A stretch of DNA of 14,092 bases from Lachnospiraceae bacterium UBA1729 (GCA_002315945.1 DCIJ01000109.1:1-14092), one strand, 5' to 3'. Positions 1-8,029 are shown, counted from the first letter of the stretch. The notes: generated by a model not told the origin, from the letters alone. A program made the numbers and translations.

Positions 1-188
1 GGAAATTCGTCATCAGAACAGCCAAGGGGAAATCCATTATATCCCATTGACAGAATTTTATTATCATTGCTGACAATGCAGGCTCCAACCTGTGTATTAG
101 GATCTTTGCTTCGCATTCCCGAAAGCTTGGCTATCCCCATAAAATAGGAATCCCAATTAATATAGTCTTCTCTTTTTCTGATTTTCAT
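1..188 (-). CDS. dCMP deaminase, N-terminal part (runs off the left edge)
   Basis: The first 62 residues are visible; the rest lies beyond the window. The reading frame begins with ATG at 186-188, preceded by an AAAGGG ribosome site. The segment MRSKDPNTQVGACIV followed by a GYNGFP motif is characteristic of deoxycytidylate deaminases of the ComEB/dCMP-deaminase family, zinc enzymes that convert dCMP to dUMP for dTMP synthesis. The zinc ligands (HAE and the PCxxC block) would lie past the edge, so catalytic competence cannot be judged. The start is 19 nt after the RpiB-like gene, so it is probably the distal gene of the sua5-uraA-rpiB transcript and fits its pyrimidine theme. A related cytidine-deaminase-fold protein is the main alternative, but the visible motifs favour dCMP deaminase. 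Confidence 0.85.
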   Translation of the reverse strand, partial: MKIRKREDYINWDSYFMGIAKLSGMRSKDPNTQVGACIVSNDNKILSMGYNGFPLGCSDDEF

Positions 189-207
189 AATTACCCTTTA
201 TTAAATG

Positions 208-657
208 CTATTTCATATAGGCATTTTCTGTCTCTGTAATCAGATCTATTCTCTGCTGATGGCGCTCGCCCTCAGAAAAAGGAGTGTTTAGGAATGTATC
301 TACTATATCCATAGCTACATTTTCACCCACAACGCCTGCGCCTATTGCCAGCACATTAGCATTGTTATGCTCCCTTGTCAGTCTTGCACAGGTTACATCT
401 GTACAGAGGGCACATCTGATTCCCTTTACCTTGTTAGCTGTAATGGAGATACCAATACCTGTTGTGCAGATTACAATACCCTTTTCACATTCATTGTTTG
501 CTACTGCTTCAGCAACGGCCCTTCCAAATACAGGATAGTGGCAGGAAGACTTATCTTTGCAGCCCAAATCCTTTACCTCAACCCCTGCATCAGTAAGATG
601 TTTAATTACCTTTTCCTTAAGATCGAATCCACCATGATCAGAACCTATAGCTATCAT
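208..657 (-). CDS. rpiB: Ribose-5-phosphate isomerase B-like sugar-phosphate isomerase (RpiB/LacAB family)
   Basis: A 149-residue protein of normal RpiB length. RpiB interconverts ribose-5-phosphate and ribulose-5-phosphate in the cytoplasmic pentose phosphate pathway. Family motifs visible are the N-terminal GSDHGG (residues 5-10), the ICTTGIGISITANK loop (63-76) with the catalytic-type Cys64, REHNNANVL (95-103) with His97, and the phosphate-binding-type RHQQR near residues 132-136. Three usually conserved spots are altered: the DYPD-type motif reads HYPV (40-43), CGTGIG reads CTTGIG, and the Arg of the G-x-R-V-x-G motif is Gly (GAGVVG, 106-111). The fold is clear, but substrate preference may differ from ribose-5-phosphate; a LacA/LacB-like or other sugar-phosphate isomerase is possible. 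A strong AAGGAG site lies about 7 nt before the ATG, and the gene sits 45 nt after uraA. Confidence 0.88.
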   Translation of the reverse strand: MIAIGSDHGGFDLKEKVIKHLTDAGVEVKDLGCKDKSSCHYPVFGRAVAEAVANNECEKGIVICTTGIGISITANKVKGIRCALCTDVTCARLTREHNNANVLAIGAGVVGENVAMDIVDTFLNTPFSEGERHQQRIDLITETENAYMK

Positions 658-702
658 ACTTTTCTCCTTTTTCCTTCATCCAATATCTCAATAGGTTTTA
701 TA

Positions 703-2097
703 TTATTCACCCTTAATGTAAATCCCACGGCTCTGATCACCCTGAGGATTTGCGCCAAACTGGTAATCATTACCAGGCAGAATTGCATTAAGTAAAATAC
801 CAGCGATTGCTGCAATTGCAAGAGCTGTAAGTGTAATTGGAGTTCCGCCTACTGTAAAGGTGAGTCCACCTGAAAATCCAAGACCGCATACAAATATTAC
901 GCCTGCGATAATAAGATTTCTTGATTTGGTAAGATCTACATGATTCTCAACCACATTACGTACACCAATTGCTGAAATCATACCATAGAGCATGAATGAT
1001 ACACCACCAATTATTGCAGGAGGCATGGTTGAAATTACTGCAGAAAATTTCGGAATAAATGAAAGAACAATGGCAAATACTGCTGCAAGTCTGATTACTA
1101 CAGGATCATATACCTTTGACAATTCCAATACACCTGTATTCTCGCCATAGGTTGTATTAGCTGGTCCACCTAAGAAACCGGCCAGCATGGTTGCAAGACC
1201 GTCACCAATAAGAGTACGGTGAAGACCTGGATCCTCAATAAAATTACGATCTACAGATGCAGAAATAGCAGACATGTCACCTACATGCTCCATCATACTT
1301 GCAATTGCAATAGGTGCCATAACCAGGATAGCAACTATATCAAATTTGCAGAACTGTAAAGCTGGGAATCCAACAAAGCTCTGAGACGCAATAGCTGAAA
1401 AATCCAGAATTGCAGAACCGTCAGCATTGGTCATTCCCATCATATTCATAATTACTGCTACTACATAAGAAACCACAACACCCATCAGAATAGGAATAAT
1501 CTTGAACATTCCTTTTCCCCAAATATTGAATACGATGATTGTTGCCAGAGCAATAATTGCCAGGAACCAGTTTGATTTTGCATTAGTTACTGCTGATCCT
1601 GAAAGAGAAAGGCCTATACAGATAATGATAGGACCAGTTACTACAGGAGGAAGCAGACGCATAACCTTCTGAACACCAATCGCCTTAATCAATAGTGCCA
1701 GCACCACATATAAGCATCCGGCTGCCACAATACCTCCACATGCATATGAAACCTTTTCATTGGCTCCCATACCTGCATATATTCCAGTCTGAAGATTTGC
1801 TATTGTTGCAAATCCACCTAAGAATGCGAAAGAAGAACCCAAGAAAGCAGGTACCTTCATCTTAGTACATACATGGAACAAAAGTGTTCCAAAACCAGCG
1901 CAGAACAGAGTAACTGCAACTGTAAGTCCCTGTGTGATAGGCTCCCCACATGCCTCACTAAAGTATCCATTTACAAGTACAGGTACCAGGATTGTCGCTC
2001 CAAACATTGCGAACATGTGCTGCAATCCCAAAATAAGCATTTTGGGAATTCCCAATTCCTTGGCGTTCCTAATGGCGCCATCGTGTTTCTCATTCAT
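703..2097 (-). CDS. uraA: Uracil permease, NCS2 nucleobase:cation symporter
   Basis: A 464-residue, very hydrophobic protein with the length and many-helix pattern of the 14-segment NCS2 (UraA/PyrP) family, importing uracil with protons across the cytoplasmic membrane. Family landmarks are the first membrane helix GLQHMFAMFGATILVPVL, the PAFLGSSFAFLGG segment (residues 83-95), the MMEHVGD motif with Glu270, and NTTYGENTGV (314-323) with Glu319. The two glutamates match the substrate-contacting residues known from E. coli UraA (Glu241 and Glu290). A GGVSFMLYG helix follows near 364-372. The start has an AGAGGAG site and lies 31 nt after the sua5 stop. Uracil is the expected substrate; xanthine or uric-acid permeases are relatives, but the overall match is to the uracil group. 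No PyrR-type attenuator fits in the short upstream gap. Confidence 0.93.
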   Translation of the reverse strand: MNEKHDGAIRNAKELGIPKMLILGLQHMFAMFGATILVPVLVNGYFSEACGEPITQGLTVAVTLFCAGFGTLLFHVCTKMKVPAFLGSSFAFLGGFATIANLQTGIYAGMGANEKVSYACGGIVAAGCLYVVLALLIKAIGVQKVMRLLPPVVTGPIIICIGLSLSGSAVTNAKSNWFLAIIALATIIVFNIWGKGMFKIIPILMGVVVSYVVAVIMNMMGMTNADGSAILDFSAIASQSFVGFPALQFCKFDIVAILVMAPIAIASMMEHVGDMSAISASVDRNFIEDPGLHRTLIGDGLATMLAGFLGGPANTTYGENTGVLELSKVYDPVVIRLAAVFAIVLSFIPKFSAVISTMPPAIIGGVSFMLYGMISAIGVRNVVENHVDLTKSRNLIIAGVIFVCGLGFSGGLTFTVGGTPITLTALAIAAIAGILLNAILPGNDYQFGANPQGDQSRGIYIKGE

Positions 2098-2128
2098 CGA
2101 TTTTCTCCTCTCTTCTTCACCTAATGAA

Positions 2129-3184
2129 TTATACTGTTATTACTTTTTGTCCTGCTGCTTTCAGCAGTCTATTCATAATTGCTACCGCAAGGCCACTCTC
2201 TCCGAAGCCTATTGAGTAGATTACGTCCACATCAGTACTGTCAAACTCCCTGAGCGCATCATAGAGATGTCTGGCAGCCATCTCTTCATCCCCCTGGGCA
2301 CCTATTCCTATTACATAATCTGCATTATCAAAACTTATTTTATCCTCATCATTGCAGATTATCCCTGTTTTAATACCTTTTGTAAGGTTGTCAGCTATCA
2401 GGTCCTTCATTTTTAACATGACCCTGCTCTTATCCCCTTCCACTACGCTAAGGTCAGCTTTGGGTGCATAGTGTCTGTATTTCATCCCTGGGGCCTTTGG
2501 TTTTACAGATGCATCCACACTTGTAAGCCCTGGGTCATATATTACATGTCCAATTACACTCTCAAACATCTCTTTAGTAATATATCCCGGCCTCAGAATG
2601 ACAGGAGTCTCTTCTGATAAATCAATAATGGTAGACTCAACTCCAATTCCGACCTCACCACCATCCAAAATCATGTCTATTCGTTCATTTAAGTCCTCAT
2701 ACACATGACTGGCTTTTGTGGGGCTGGGTCTTCCTGACGCATTAGCACTTGGAGCGGCAACATATCCGCCACCACATCTGATTAACTCCAGTGCAATATC
2801 ATCCTTGGGCATTCTGATTGCTATTGTATTTAATCCCCCTGTTGTCTCCATTGGTACAATCTCAGACTTAGGAAGAATCATTGTCATTGGCCCTGGCCAG
2901 AATGCATCAGCCAGCTTTTTTGCCGTATCAGGAATAGAAGCTGCTATCTTTTTTATGCTTTCAAAATCTGCCACATGAATAATCAGTGGATTATCAGAAG
3001 GTCTGCCCTTTGCTTCATATATCTTCCTGGAGGATTCTGGATTTAGTCCGTCTCCACCAAGGCCATACACAGTTTCTGTAGGAAAAGCAACCAGTCCGCC
3101 CTCTCTAAGGACTTTTCCAGCCGCTCTAATCACATCCAAATCAATATTACTTCTATCTATTTTTTCAACCAATGTATTTATCAT
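2129..3184 (-). CDS. sua5: L-threonylcarbamoyladenylate synthase, Sua5/YwlC type
   Basis: Makes threonylcarbamoyl-AMP from threonine, bicarbonate and ATP, the first step of t6A formation at position 37 of ANN-decoding tRNAs. From the ATG at 3182-3184 the protein is 351 residues. The YrdC-type catalytic domain (about 15-205) shows GLVAFPTETVYGLG (30-43), KGRP (59-62), NPL (65-67) and PSANASGRPSPT (145-156). The linker APGMKYRHYAP (231-241) leads into the C-terminal Sua5 domain, so this is the long form, not a short TsaC. The frame stays open upstream to an ATG at 3247, but those 21 codons run through the terminator hairpin of the preceding chemoreceptor gene and match nothing in the family, so the internal ATG is chosen. 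Its ribosome site is weak (A-rich), the main doubt about the start. Confidence 0.92.
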   Translation of the reverse strand: MINTLVEKIDRSNIDLDVIRAAGKVLREGGLVAFPTETVYGLGGDGLNPESSRKIYEAKGRPSDNPLIIHVADFESIKKIAASIPDTAKKLADAFWPGPMTMILPKSEIVPMETTGGLNTIAIRMPKDDIALELIRCGGGYVAAPSANASGRPSPTKASHVYEDLNERIDMILDGGEVGIGVESTIIDLSEETPVILRPGYITKEMFESVIGHVIYDPGLTSVDASVKPKAPGMKYRHYAPKADLSVVEGDKSRVMLKMKDLIADNLTKGIKTGIICNDEDKISFDNADYVIGIGAQGDEEMAARHLYDALREFDSTDVDVIYSIGFGESGLAVAIMNRLLKAAGQKVITV

Positions 3185-3214
3185 TTCAATTTTCTTATTT
3201 TTCAACAAATTTCC

Positions 3215-3247
3215 TAAAAAATGGCGATGGGCATTACCCATCGCCAT
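3215..3247 (-). terminator. Rho-independent terminator of the chemoreceptor gene
   Basis: A perfect 11-bp inverted repeat (arms 3221-3231 and 3237-3247, five-base loop) is followed on the minus strand by a run of six T (3216-3221). It begins 34 nt after the chemoreceptor stop codon. It separates that gene from sua5 and is not coding, although an open frame happens to cross it. Confidence 0.88.
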
Positions 3248-3281
3248 GATACCACAATTAAGTGACTTTTTCTATTAATGC

Positions 3282-5342
3282 TTAGAAAGTAAACTGTTCT
3301 ACCTGATTTCTAAGCTGTTCAGCCTGAGCGGACAGCTCCTGGCTGGTTGCGGAGGATTCCTCAGCAGTTGCAGAGTTGGTCTCTACTACTGCAGAAATCT
3401 GCTCAATTCCATCATTCAGCTGAGACATGATTTCAGCCTGCTGCTCACTTGCCTGTGCAACCTTGGCAATCTGCTGAACGATGTCCTCAATACCTGTTAT
3501 TACATGCTGCATTGAAACAGAGGTTTCATCTACAACCTTATTTCCTTTTTCTACTTCAGCCAATGAATCTTCAATAAGCTTTCTGGTATCACCAGCAGCT
3601 ATAGCTGACTGATTTGCCAGCTGGCTGATTTCATCAGCAACTACTGCAAAACCTCTGCCTGCTTCACCTGCTCTTGCAGCTTCAATAGCAGCATTGAGTG
3701 AAAGGAGGCTGGTCTGATCAGCAATACTTTCAATAGTCTGAATGATATTACCAATCTGTGCTGAGCTCTCTGCAATTCTCTGCATTGCATTGGTTGCTTC
3801 GTATACCTTCTCACTGCTTGCAGCAGCTTCACTACCAATTCTCTTAGCTGTATTGCTGGTATCTACTGCTATCTGTGCATTAGTCTTAACTGTCTCAAGT
3901 GTATCATTTACTGTAGCTAAGAGTTCCTCAACCGCTGCACTCTGATCGGTTGCACCTTCTGCAAGATTCTGAGCACCCTCTGCCATATTTTCACTGCCGG
4001 CAGATACCTGAACAACAGCATCAGAAATAGCTGACAGGGTATCAATCAGAGCATGCTTAATGTAGGACAGTGCCTTGAGGATTGGATCAAAATCTCCTTT
4101 ATAGATACTTCTGTCTTCAGAATCAACATTGAAATTACCATCAGCCATGGTATCCAGGATTCTGGTCAAATCTTTAATTAAATAATTCAGATGAGAAACA
4201 ATCTTTCCAGTTGTATCAACCAGTTCCCTGGTCTCATCCTTAGTATCAATCTCAGGCATTGGAGATGTCAGGTCGCCCTCGCCTAACAGCTTGATTCTCT
4301 CAGCACACTGAGCAATGGGGCCGCCAATATTATCACCTACTTTTGTTGCAAATTTTCTTGCTGCAATCACAGCTATTACAAGGACAACAAGAGTAAGAAT
4401 AATTACTGCGTAAGTTGTGCCCATAAAATCACTGCTGGGAGCACCTATTGCAATACTCCATCCAGAGCTTGCAATGGGAGCATAGCCTACATAATAGGTC
4501 TTAAGTCCCTTTCTGTAGTGAGTATATCCTGCTGAACCGGACATCATTTTTTCTGCTACTTTGGCACGTGCCTTGAAGGATTTGTCAGTCTTAGCCAGCT
4601 CAATAAAGTTTGTCTCTGCAGTCTTGTAATCTTCAACAGTACTACATACAACGGTTCCATCTGCATCCAAAATATATGCATCTGCATGTTTGCTAAGTTC
4701 TTTTGCTTCAGCAACAATCTCATCCAGCTCACCAGGATCAATCGAAGCAAATACAACACCTGCTACAGGGTTTGTGGGAATTCCCTGATCATGAACAGGA
4801 GCTGCAATAATAAATGAAATCTTTCCGTCTGTCTTTGCTACAAGAGGTTCACTAATGTATGACTCACCCTTTGATGCAATCTTAAAGTATTCTCTTTCAC
4901 TGTAATCAGTTCCATCAATAGGAGCTATTCCGTCCAGACCAATAAATTTAGATCTGATAAAATTATATTCGGGATACTGTTCCAGCTTTGAATTAAGGAT
5001 AGACTGTACGGTATCCGTATCCAGATTAGCATTAGTAACTTCTGATATAGTACCTATATCCTCTACAACATTTCGTAAAGCTTCCAATCGCCAGCTGGCT
5101 TTCTCTCCAGACAGTGCAGCCACTTCAGAAAGGATTTCCTCCTGCAGACTGCTGGCGTTAATATAATTTGTAATAACACCTAACGCACCCAGAACAATCA
5201 TTGAGCCAACACTGACTATAATAATACTAGACTTAATCTTGTTACTGATTTTTGTCATGTTAACAATGTCAAAATAGTCAGCTATTTTGTTGCTGCTCTT
5301 TTTTGCCTTGCTTCCATCTTTCATCTCTTTTTGCTTGCCCAT
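3282..5342 (-). CDS. Methyl-accepting chemotaxis protein with dCache sensor domain
   Basis: A 686-residue transmembrane chemoreceptor that would pass ligand signals to CheA/CheW. Layout: a basic cytoplasmic start; membrane helix 1 at about 39-60; a roughly 250-residue extracellular double-Cache (dCache_1) sensor (about 61-308) with typical IDGTDYSEREYF and GKISFIIAAPV segments; membrane helix 2 at about 309-330; HAMP and a HAMP-like linker (about 331-440); then a long coiled-coil signalling domain. The hairpin tip NAAIEAARAGEAGRGFAVV (about 550-568) is the conserved CheA/CheW contact. No CheR-docking pentapeptide is seen; the protein ends in VEQFTF. The ligand cannot be read from sequence; dCache domains often bind amino acids or other small metabolites. 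An AAGGAGAG site precedes the ATG. It has its own promoter and terminator, so it appears monocistronic. Confidence 0.95.
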   Translation of the reverse strand: MGKQKEMKDGSKAKKSSNKIADYFDIVNMTKISNKIKSSIIIVSVGSMIVLGALGVITNYINASSLQEEILSEVAALSGEKASWRLEALRNVVEDIGTISEVTNANLDTDTVQSILNSKLEQYPEYNFIRSKFIGLDGIAPIDGTDYSEREYFKIASKGESYISEPLVAKTDGKISFIIAAPVHDQGIPTNPVAGVVFASIDPGELDEIVAEAKELSKHADAYILDADGTVVCSTVEDYKTAETNFIELAKTDKSFKARAKVAEKMMSGSAGYTHYRKGLKTYYVGYAPIASSGWSIAIGAPSSDFMGTTYAVIILTLVVLVIAVIAARKFATKVGDNIGGPIAQCAERIKLLGEGDLTSPMPEIDTKDETRELVDTTGKIVSHLNYLIKDLTRILDTMADGNFNVDSEDRSIYKGDFDPILKALSYIKHALIDTLSAISDAVVQVSAGSENMAEGAQNLAEGATDQSAAVEELLATVNDTLETVKTNAQIAVDTSNTAKRIGSEAAASSEKVYEATNAMQRIAESSAQIGNIIQTIESIADQTSLLSLNAAIEAARAGEAGRGFAVVADEISQLANQSAIAAGDTRKLIEDSLAEVEKGNKVVDETSVSMQHVITGIEDIVQQIAKVAQASEQQAEIMSQLNDGIEQISAVVETNSATAEESSATSQELSAQAEQLRNQVEQFTF

Positions 5343-5435
5343 TATTGCGCTCTCCTTCTATTTACATTATAGCTTTGAGTCTTACGTATTGCCCCACTCA
5401 ACTCACGTTAAAAAAATGTGCAATTTTCACAAAAT

Positions 5436-5465
5436 ATTATAGTTCTTTACTTACACTTTAGTCAA
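5436..5465 (-). promoter_or_regulatory. Sigma-A-type promoter for the chemoreceptor gene
   Basis: On the minus strand, TTGACT (5460-5465) and a perfect TATAAT (5436-5441) are separated by 18 bp. This predicts a leader of roughly 85-90 nt before the chemoreceptor start. A second TATAAT at 5366-5371 lacks a good -35 box. Confidence 0.75.
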
Positions 5466-5481
5466 TATATTGCAAAGAAAT

Positions 5482-5495
5482 CGAAAGCCCTTTCG
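5482..5495. terminator. Short hairpin after the glycosidase gene, possible weak terminator
   Basis: The 14-base palindrome CGAAAGCCCTTTCG lies about 27 nt past the glycosidase stop. On the plus strand it is followed by TTATATTTTTT; on the minus strand, where the gene ends, the T tract is poor (ATTTCTTT). It may be a weak terminator separating the glycosidase from the chemoreceptor promoter. Confidence 0.3.
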
Positions 5496-5521
5496 TTATA
5501 TTTTTTCGTTATTCAAGACCA

Positions 5522-7255
5522 TTATTCAAGAAAAGTTTCTATGGTTTTCCAAATATCATCTTTTTCAAGGCCCAGCTTCCAGGCTGCAATTCCACCCACC
5601 TGATAGTTCTTCATAATACTGATTTTAGCTGCCAGCGACTCCTCATCCTCAAGCCATATCTGATAGAGTGCACCATCTGCTTCCTTCACTCCATAATTCT
5701 GGCAGGTCACATCATCCCAGGTAACGCTTAATCCCCTGTTATCCACAGTCTGCTTGGCTTCATTCATTCCAAGAGCCTCAGAACTTACCTTGCCATCCTT
5801 TGTGGTCCAGAATCTGGCATAGAAGGGAACTGCATTAATTATTTTTTCACTCGGAACATCCTTTAGTGTTTCTGTAATTCCATGTTCTACATAGTCAAGA
5901 CTGGCAACGCTTCCCGCTTCTTCACTTCCTGCCCAGTGCTCATCATATCCCATGATTATTACATAGTCGCAGGCTTCGCCCTGAGCCTTTCTTCCATAGA
6001 ACTCTGTATTACCCATAGGCACATAGTTATCAACAGACAGTACCAGATTATTCTGTCTACAGGGAATGGAAAGTTCTCTGATAAATTCTACAAAATGGGG
6101 ACCACATTCCACCTCAAGACTCTCAAAATCCACGTTAATTCCATCTGCGCCCACTTTGAGCGTAGCATCCACAATATTATTAATGAGATTCTGTCTGGTA
6201 GATGTTCTTGATAAAACCTTGGTTGTATCTACTGACTTGGTAAAATTATCCACCAGTGCCCAGACCTCGAGTCCCTTATTATGAGCCTTCACAACATAAG
6301 AAGATGAGGAAATATTCTCAATATTTCCAGCCTCATCGCACAGGAAGAACCAGGTGGGACTGATTACATTAACCCCACTCATGGCACGTGTCATATCATC
6401 AAAGGTATCATTTCCACCTTCATATATCATCTGGTGCCATACCATATTGATCTTGTGGTCTCTGGTTATGCTTGTGTATTCAAGCTTTGGAACATCCTTG
6501 CAGGCCTCGATTGTATCCTCATAGGTTTCCCCAAGGTGTTTCTTTTCAATGAAGCCTTCAATAGTATCCTCAGTTCGTACATTTACCCAGTTCTCATATT
6601 CTTCAAGTATCTGAAGTTTTTCACCCTCGGATACATTCTTCAATATGTCGCTTTTTACGCCTCCCTGATATCTGACTGCACTGTCCTTAGTTACATCAGC
6701 ATACGAATAGGATACCTCATTCTTGTACATCTGTATTCTGTTAGGATCTTCATATAATGTGTAAGAGAAGTTGGTTAATCCCTTCACAAAATCGATGAGT
6801 AAATATAATTCTCCATCAACATATTCTGTAAGTGGATTTCCCAGGCTCACCTCCTGTCCATCCATAGTATATGATGCTCCAGTCAGGGGTGCCGATACCA
6901 CCTCATTAGGAAGTGGATACAAAATCAACTCTTCTTTTTCATCAATATAAAATCTGTCATTCAGATTTTTCTTAACCCATTTATAAGGAAGATATATTGC
7001 GCTACCATTAATCCAAGCTGTTTCCTCAAGTCGTTCATTTTCCATGTACAGGATTGCTTTATCCGAATTGTTTGACATGTCAAAATATTCTTCAAGAGAC
7101 ATTTCTTCCTTACTATATGAATACTTTTCATATACCAGCGCACCAACGCTTGCCCCACCAATAAGCATAATAAAAATCACTGCCAGTATTGCGGGGATAA
7201 TATTTGTTTTCTTTTTTCTACGTCTACTTCTGCTTCTACGTCTTTTTTTAGCCAT
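5522..7255 (-). CDS. Membrane-anchored GH18-family glycosidase with SH3-like domain
   Basis: A 577-residue protein. It starts with a very basic cytoplasmic tail (arginine/lysine-rich, residues 3-16) and one membrane helix (about 18-41), so the rest should lie outside the cell. Residues about 70-170 resemble the copper-amine-oxidase-N-like domain common in Firmicute wall proteins. A bacterial SH3-like segment follows at about 190-245 (VNVRTEDTIEGFIEKKHLG). The C-terminal domain from about 265 is a GH18 barrel with DGINVDFE (371-378), where Glu378 is the expected acid and Asp376 its partner, and YVIIMGYDEHWAG (431-443). The domain order resembles YaaH/SleL/YdhD-type N-acetylglucosaminidases that cut peptidoglycan or spore cortex. 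A wall-remodelling role is inferred; chitinase activity is less likely. It is transcribed from its own promoter at 7284-7312. Confidence 0.9.
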   Translation of the reverse strand: MAKKRRRSRSRRRKKKTNIIPAILAVIFIMLIGGASVGALVYEKYSYSKEEMSLEEYFDMSNNSDKAILYMENERLEETAWINGSAIYLPYKWVKKNLNDRFYIDEKEELILYPLPNEVVSAPLTGASYTMDGQEVSLGNPLTEYVDGELYLLIDFVKGLTNFSYTLYEDPNRIQMYKNEVSYSYADVTKDSAVRYQGGVKSDILKNVSEGEKLQILEEYENWVNVRTEDTIEGFIEKKHLGETYEDTIEACKDVPKLEYTSITRDHKINMVWHQMIYEGGNDTFDDMTRAMSGVNVISPTWFFLCDEAGNIENISSSSYVVKAHNKGLEVWALVDNFTKSVDTTKVLSRTSTRQNLINNIVDATLKVGADGINVDFESLEVECGPHFVEFIRELSIPCRQNNLVLSVDNYVPMGNTEFYGRKAQGEACDYVIIMGYDEHWAGSEEAGSVASLDYVEHGITETLKDVPSEKIINAVPFYARFWTTKDGKVSSEALGMNEAKQTVDNRGLSVTWDDVTCQNYGVKEADGALYQIWLEDEESLAAKISIMKNYQVGGIAAWKLGLEKDDIWKTIETFLE

Positions 7256-7283
7256 ATTACCTATTTCCTTTCACAATGTTCCC

Positions 7284-7312
7284 ATTATAGCAAATGTCAT
7301 TATTCCCGTCAT
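7284..7312 (-). promoter_or_regulatory. Promoter for the GH18 glycosidase gene
   Basis: On the minus strand, ATGACG (7307-7312) and TATAAT (7284-7289) are 17 bp apart, about 30 nt before the start codon. The promoter lies immediately downstream of the terminator-like hairpin at 7315-7354. Confidence 0.65.
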
Positions 7313-7314
7313 AT

Positions 7315-7354
7315 AAAAATTAAGGATTTCACGAAATCTTCGCAAAATCCTTAA
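7315..7354 (-). terminator. Terminator-like hairpin with no recognised gene upstream
   Basis: A perfect 10-bp inverted repeat (TTAAGGATTT at 7320-7329 with its complement at 7345-7354) encloses a further 4-bp stem (CGAA at 7332-7335 with TTCG at 7339-7342). On the minus strand it is followed by ATTTTTATAT, the signature of a rho-independent terminator. No minus-strand gene is visible upstream in 7355-8083. It may insulate the glycosidase promoter or end an unrecognised small RNA. Confidence 0.55.
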
Positions 7355-7495
7355 TACTCCGTTTTTACACTGGGTTAAGTGTAATTATTATTTTTATCTA
7401 GATTATTTCAAATTATGATGTCCTAAAGACACCTCCACTTGCAGTATGCCTGCGATTAGCTATTTTTTCTGCACATACCCCCTTCCCAAAGGGAC

Positions 7496-7515
7496 CTGAC
7501 CCCTGTTATTTTGGT
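7496..7515 (+). repeat. Imperfect inverted repeat, left copy
   Basis: CTGACCCCTGTTATTTTGGT here matches the reverse complement of 7971-7990 (CAGACCCCCTGATATTTGGT) at 17 of 19 aligned bases with two one-base gaps. The pair encloses about 455 bp and could be the ends of a small degenerate mobile element. No target-site duplication was seen. Confidence 0.35.
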
Positions 7516-7970
7516 TCGAGACCAATAGGATTTTTTGTGATATCCTTTACAAAGAGTATCTCTCTCAGACATGCATGATGGCCAAATAACAGTTTCCCAT
7601 ATATAAAACCGCTAATTTTTGTATTTGTGACTATTTTGCGTTTATTTCTTCAAGTTAATTTGGGTGATTTCAAATTGATTAGTCAAAAAATGATTTCTCT
7701 TATAATTCATGTTCTGACTATTAATTTAGAAATTTGTAAGAAAAGCCTAAATCCAATCTATCCTCAGGGACATTGAATACGTCTGTAAGGCTTTATTTGA
7801 CCAGCAAAAGCTGGCACCTGATTAATATCTGGAACTGTCCGTTCAAAACAATTCCATTCTTAAATAATGATGGCCCATATCCCTCCTTTCATATGCTTTA
7901 TTTTCTGAAAAGAGGTCTCTTTGCACCTAAAATGATACTAAGATAGCCTGACCATTGCAAGAAAATACCT

Positions 7971-7990
7971 ACCAAATATCAGGGGGTCTG
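7971..7990 (-). repeat. Imperfect inverted repeat, right copy
   Basis: Partner of the repeat at 7496-7515, in opposite orientation. It ends in AGGGGGTCTG on the plus strand, upstream of the gdpP promoter. Confidence 0.35.
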
Positions 7991-8029
7991 ATTGTGTATA
8001 TCTCACAAATTTTCAAAATAGATTTTTTA

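Larger units (their letters stand above)
7355..8029. other. Long AT-rich intergenic region without a convincing gene
   Basis: Apart from the repeats listed separately, this 675-base stretch holds no open frame with both a start and a ribosome site at sensible spacing on either strand, and no tRNA or rRNA. Small inverted repeats occur at 7365-7384 (TTACACT/AGTGTAA) and 7801-7814 (CCAGC-AAAA-GCTGG). One plus-strand frame stays open from about 7402 to 7590 but lacks a start codon. The region separates two divergently transcribed units. Confidence 0.6.

Noticed and set aside
3185..3247. Extension of Sua5 to an ATG at 3247
   Set aside because: The 21 extra codons lie across a perfect terminator hairpin and T tract, lack a ribosome site, and do not resemble Sua5 N-termini.
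7513..7523. GGTTCGAGACC, similar to a tRNA T-arm
   Set aside because: The loop has the wrong size and no acceptor stem, anticodon arm or D-arm can be found around it.
7402..7590. Plus-strand open stretch of about 63 codons
   Set aside because: It has no start codon with a ribosome site, no family likeness, and crosses the inverted repeat.
7843..7878. An 11-codon minus-strand frame directly after a GGAGG sequence
   Set aside because: The ribosome site is only three to four bases from the ATG, the peptide is very short, and nothing nearby suggests a leader-peptide function.
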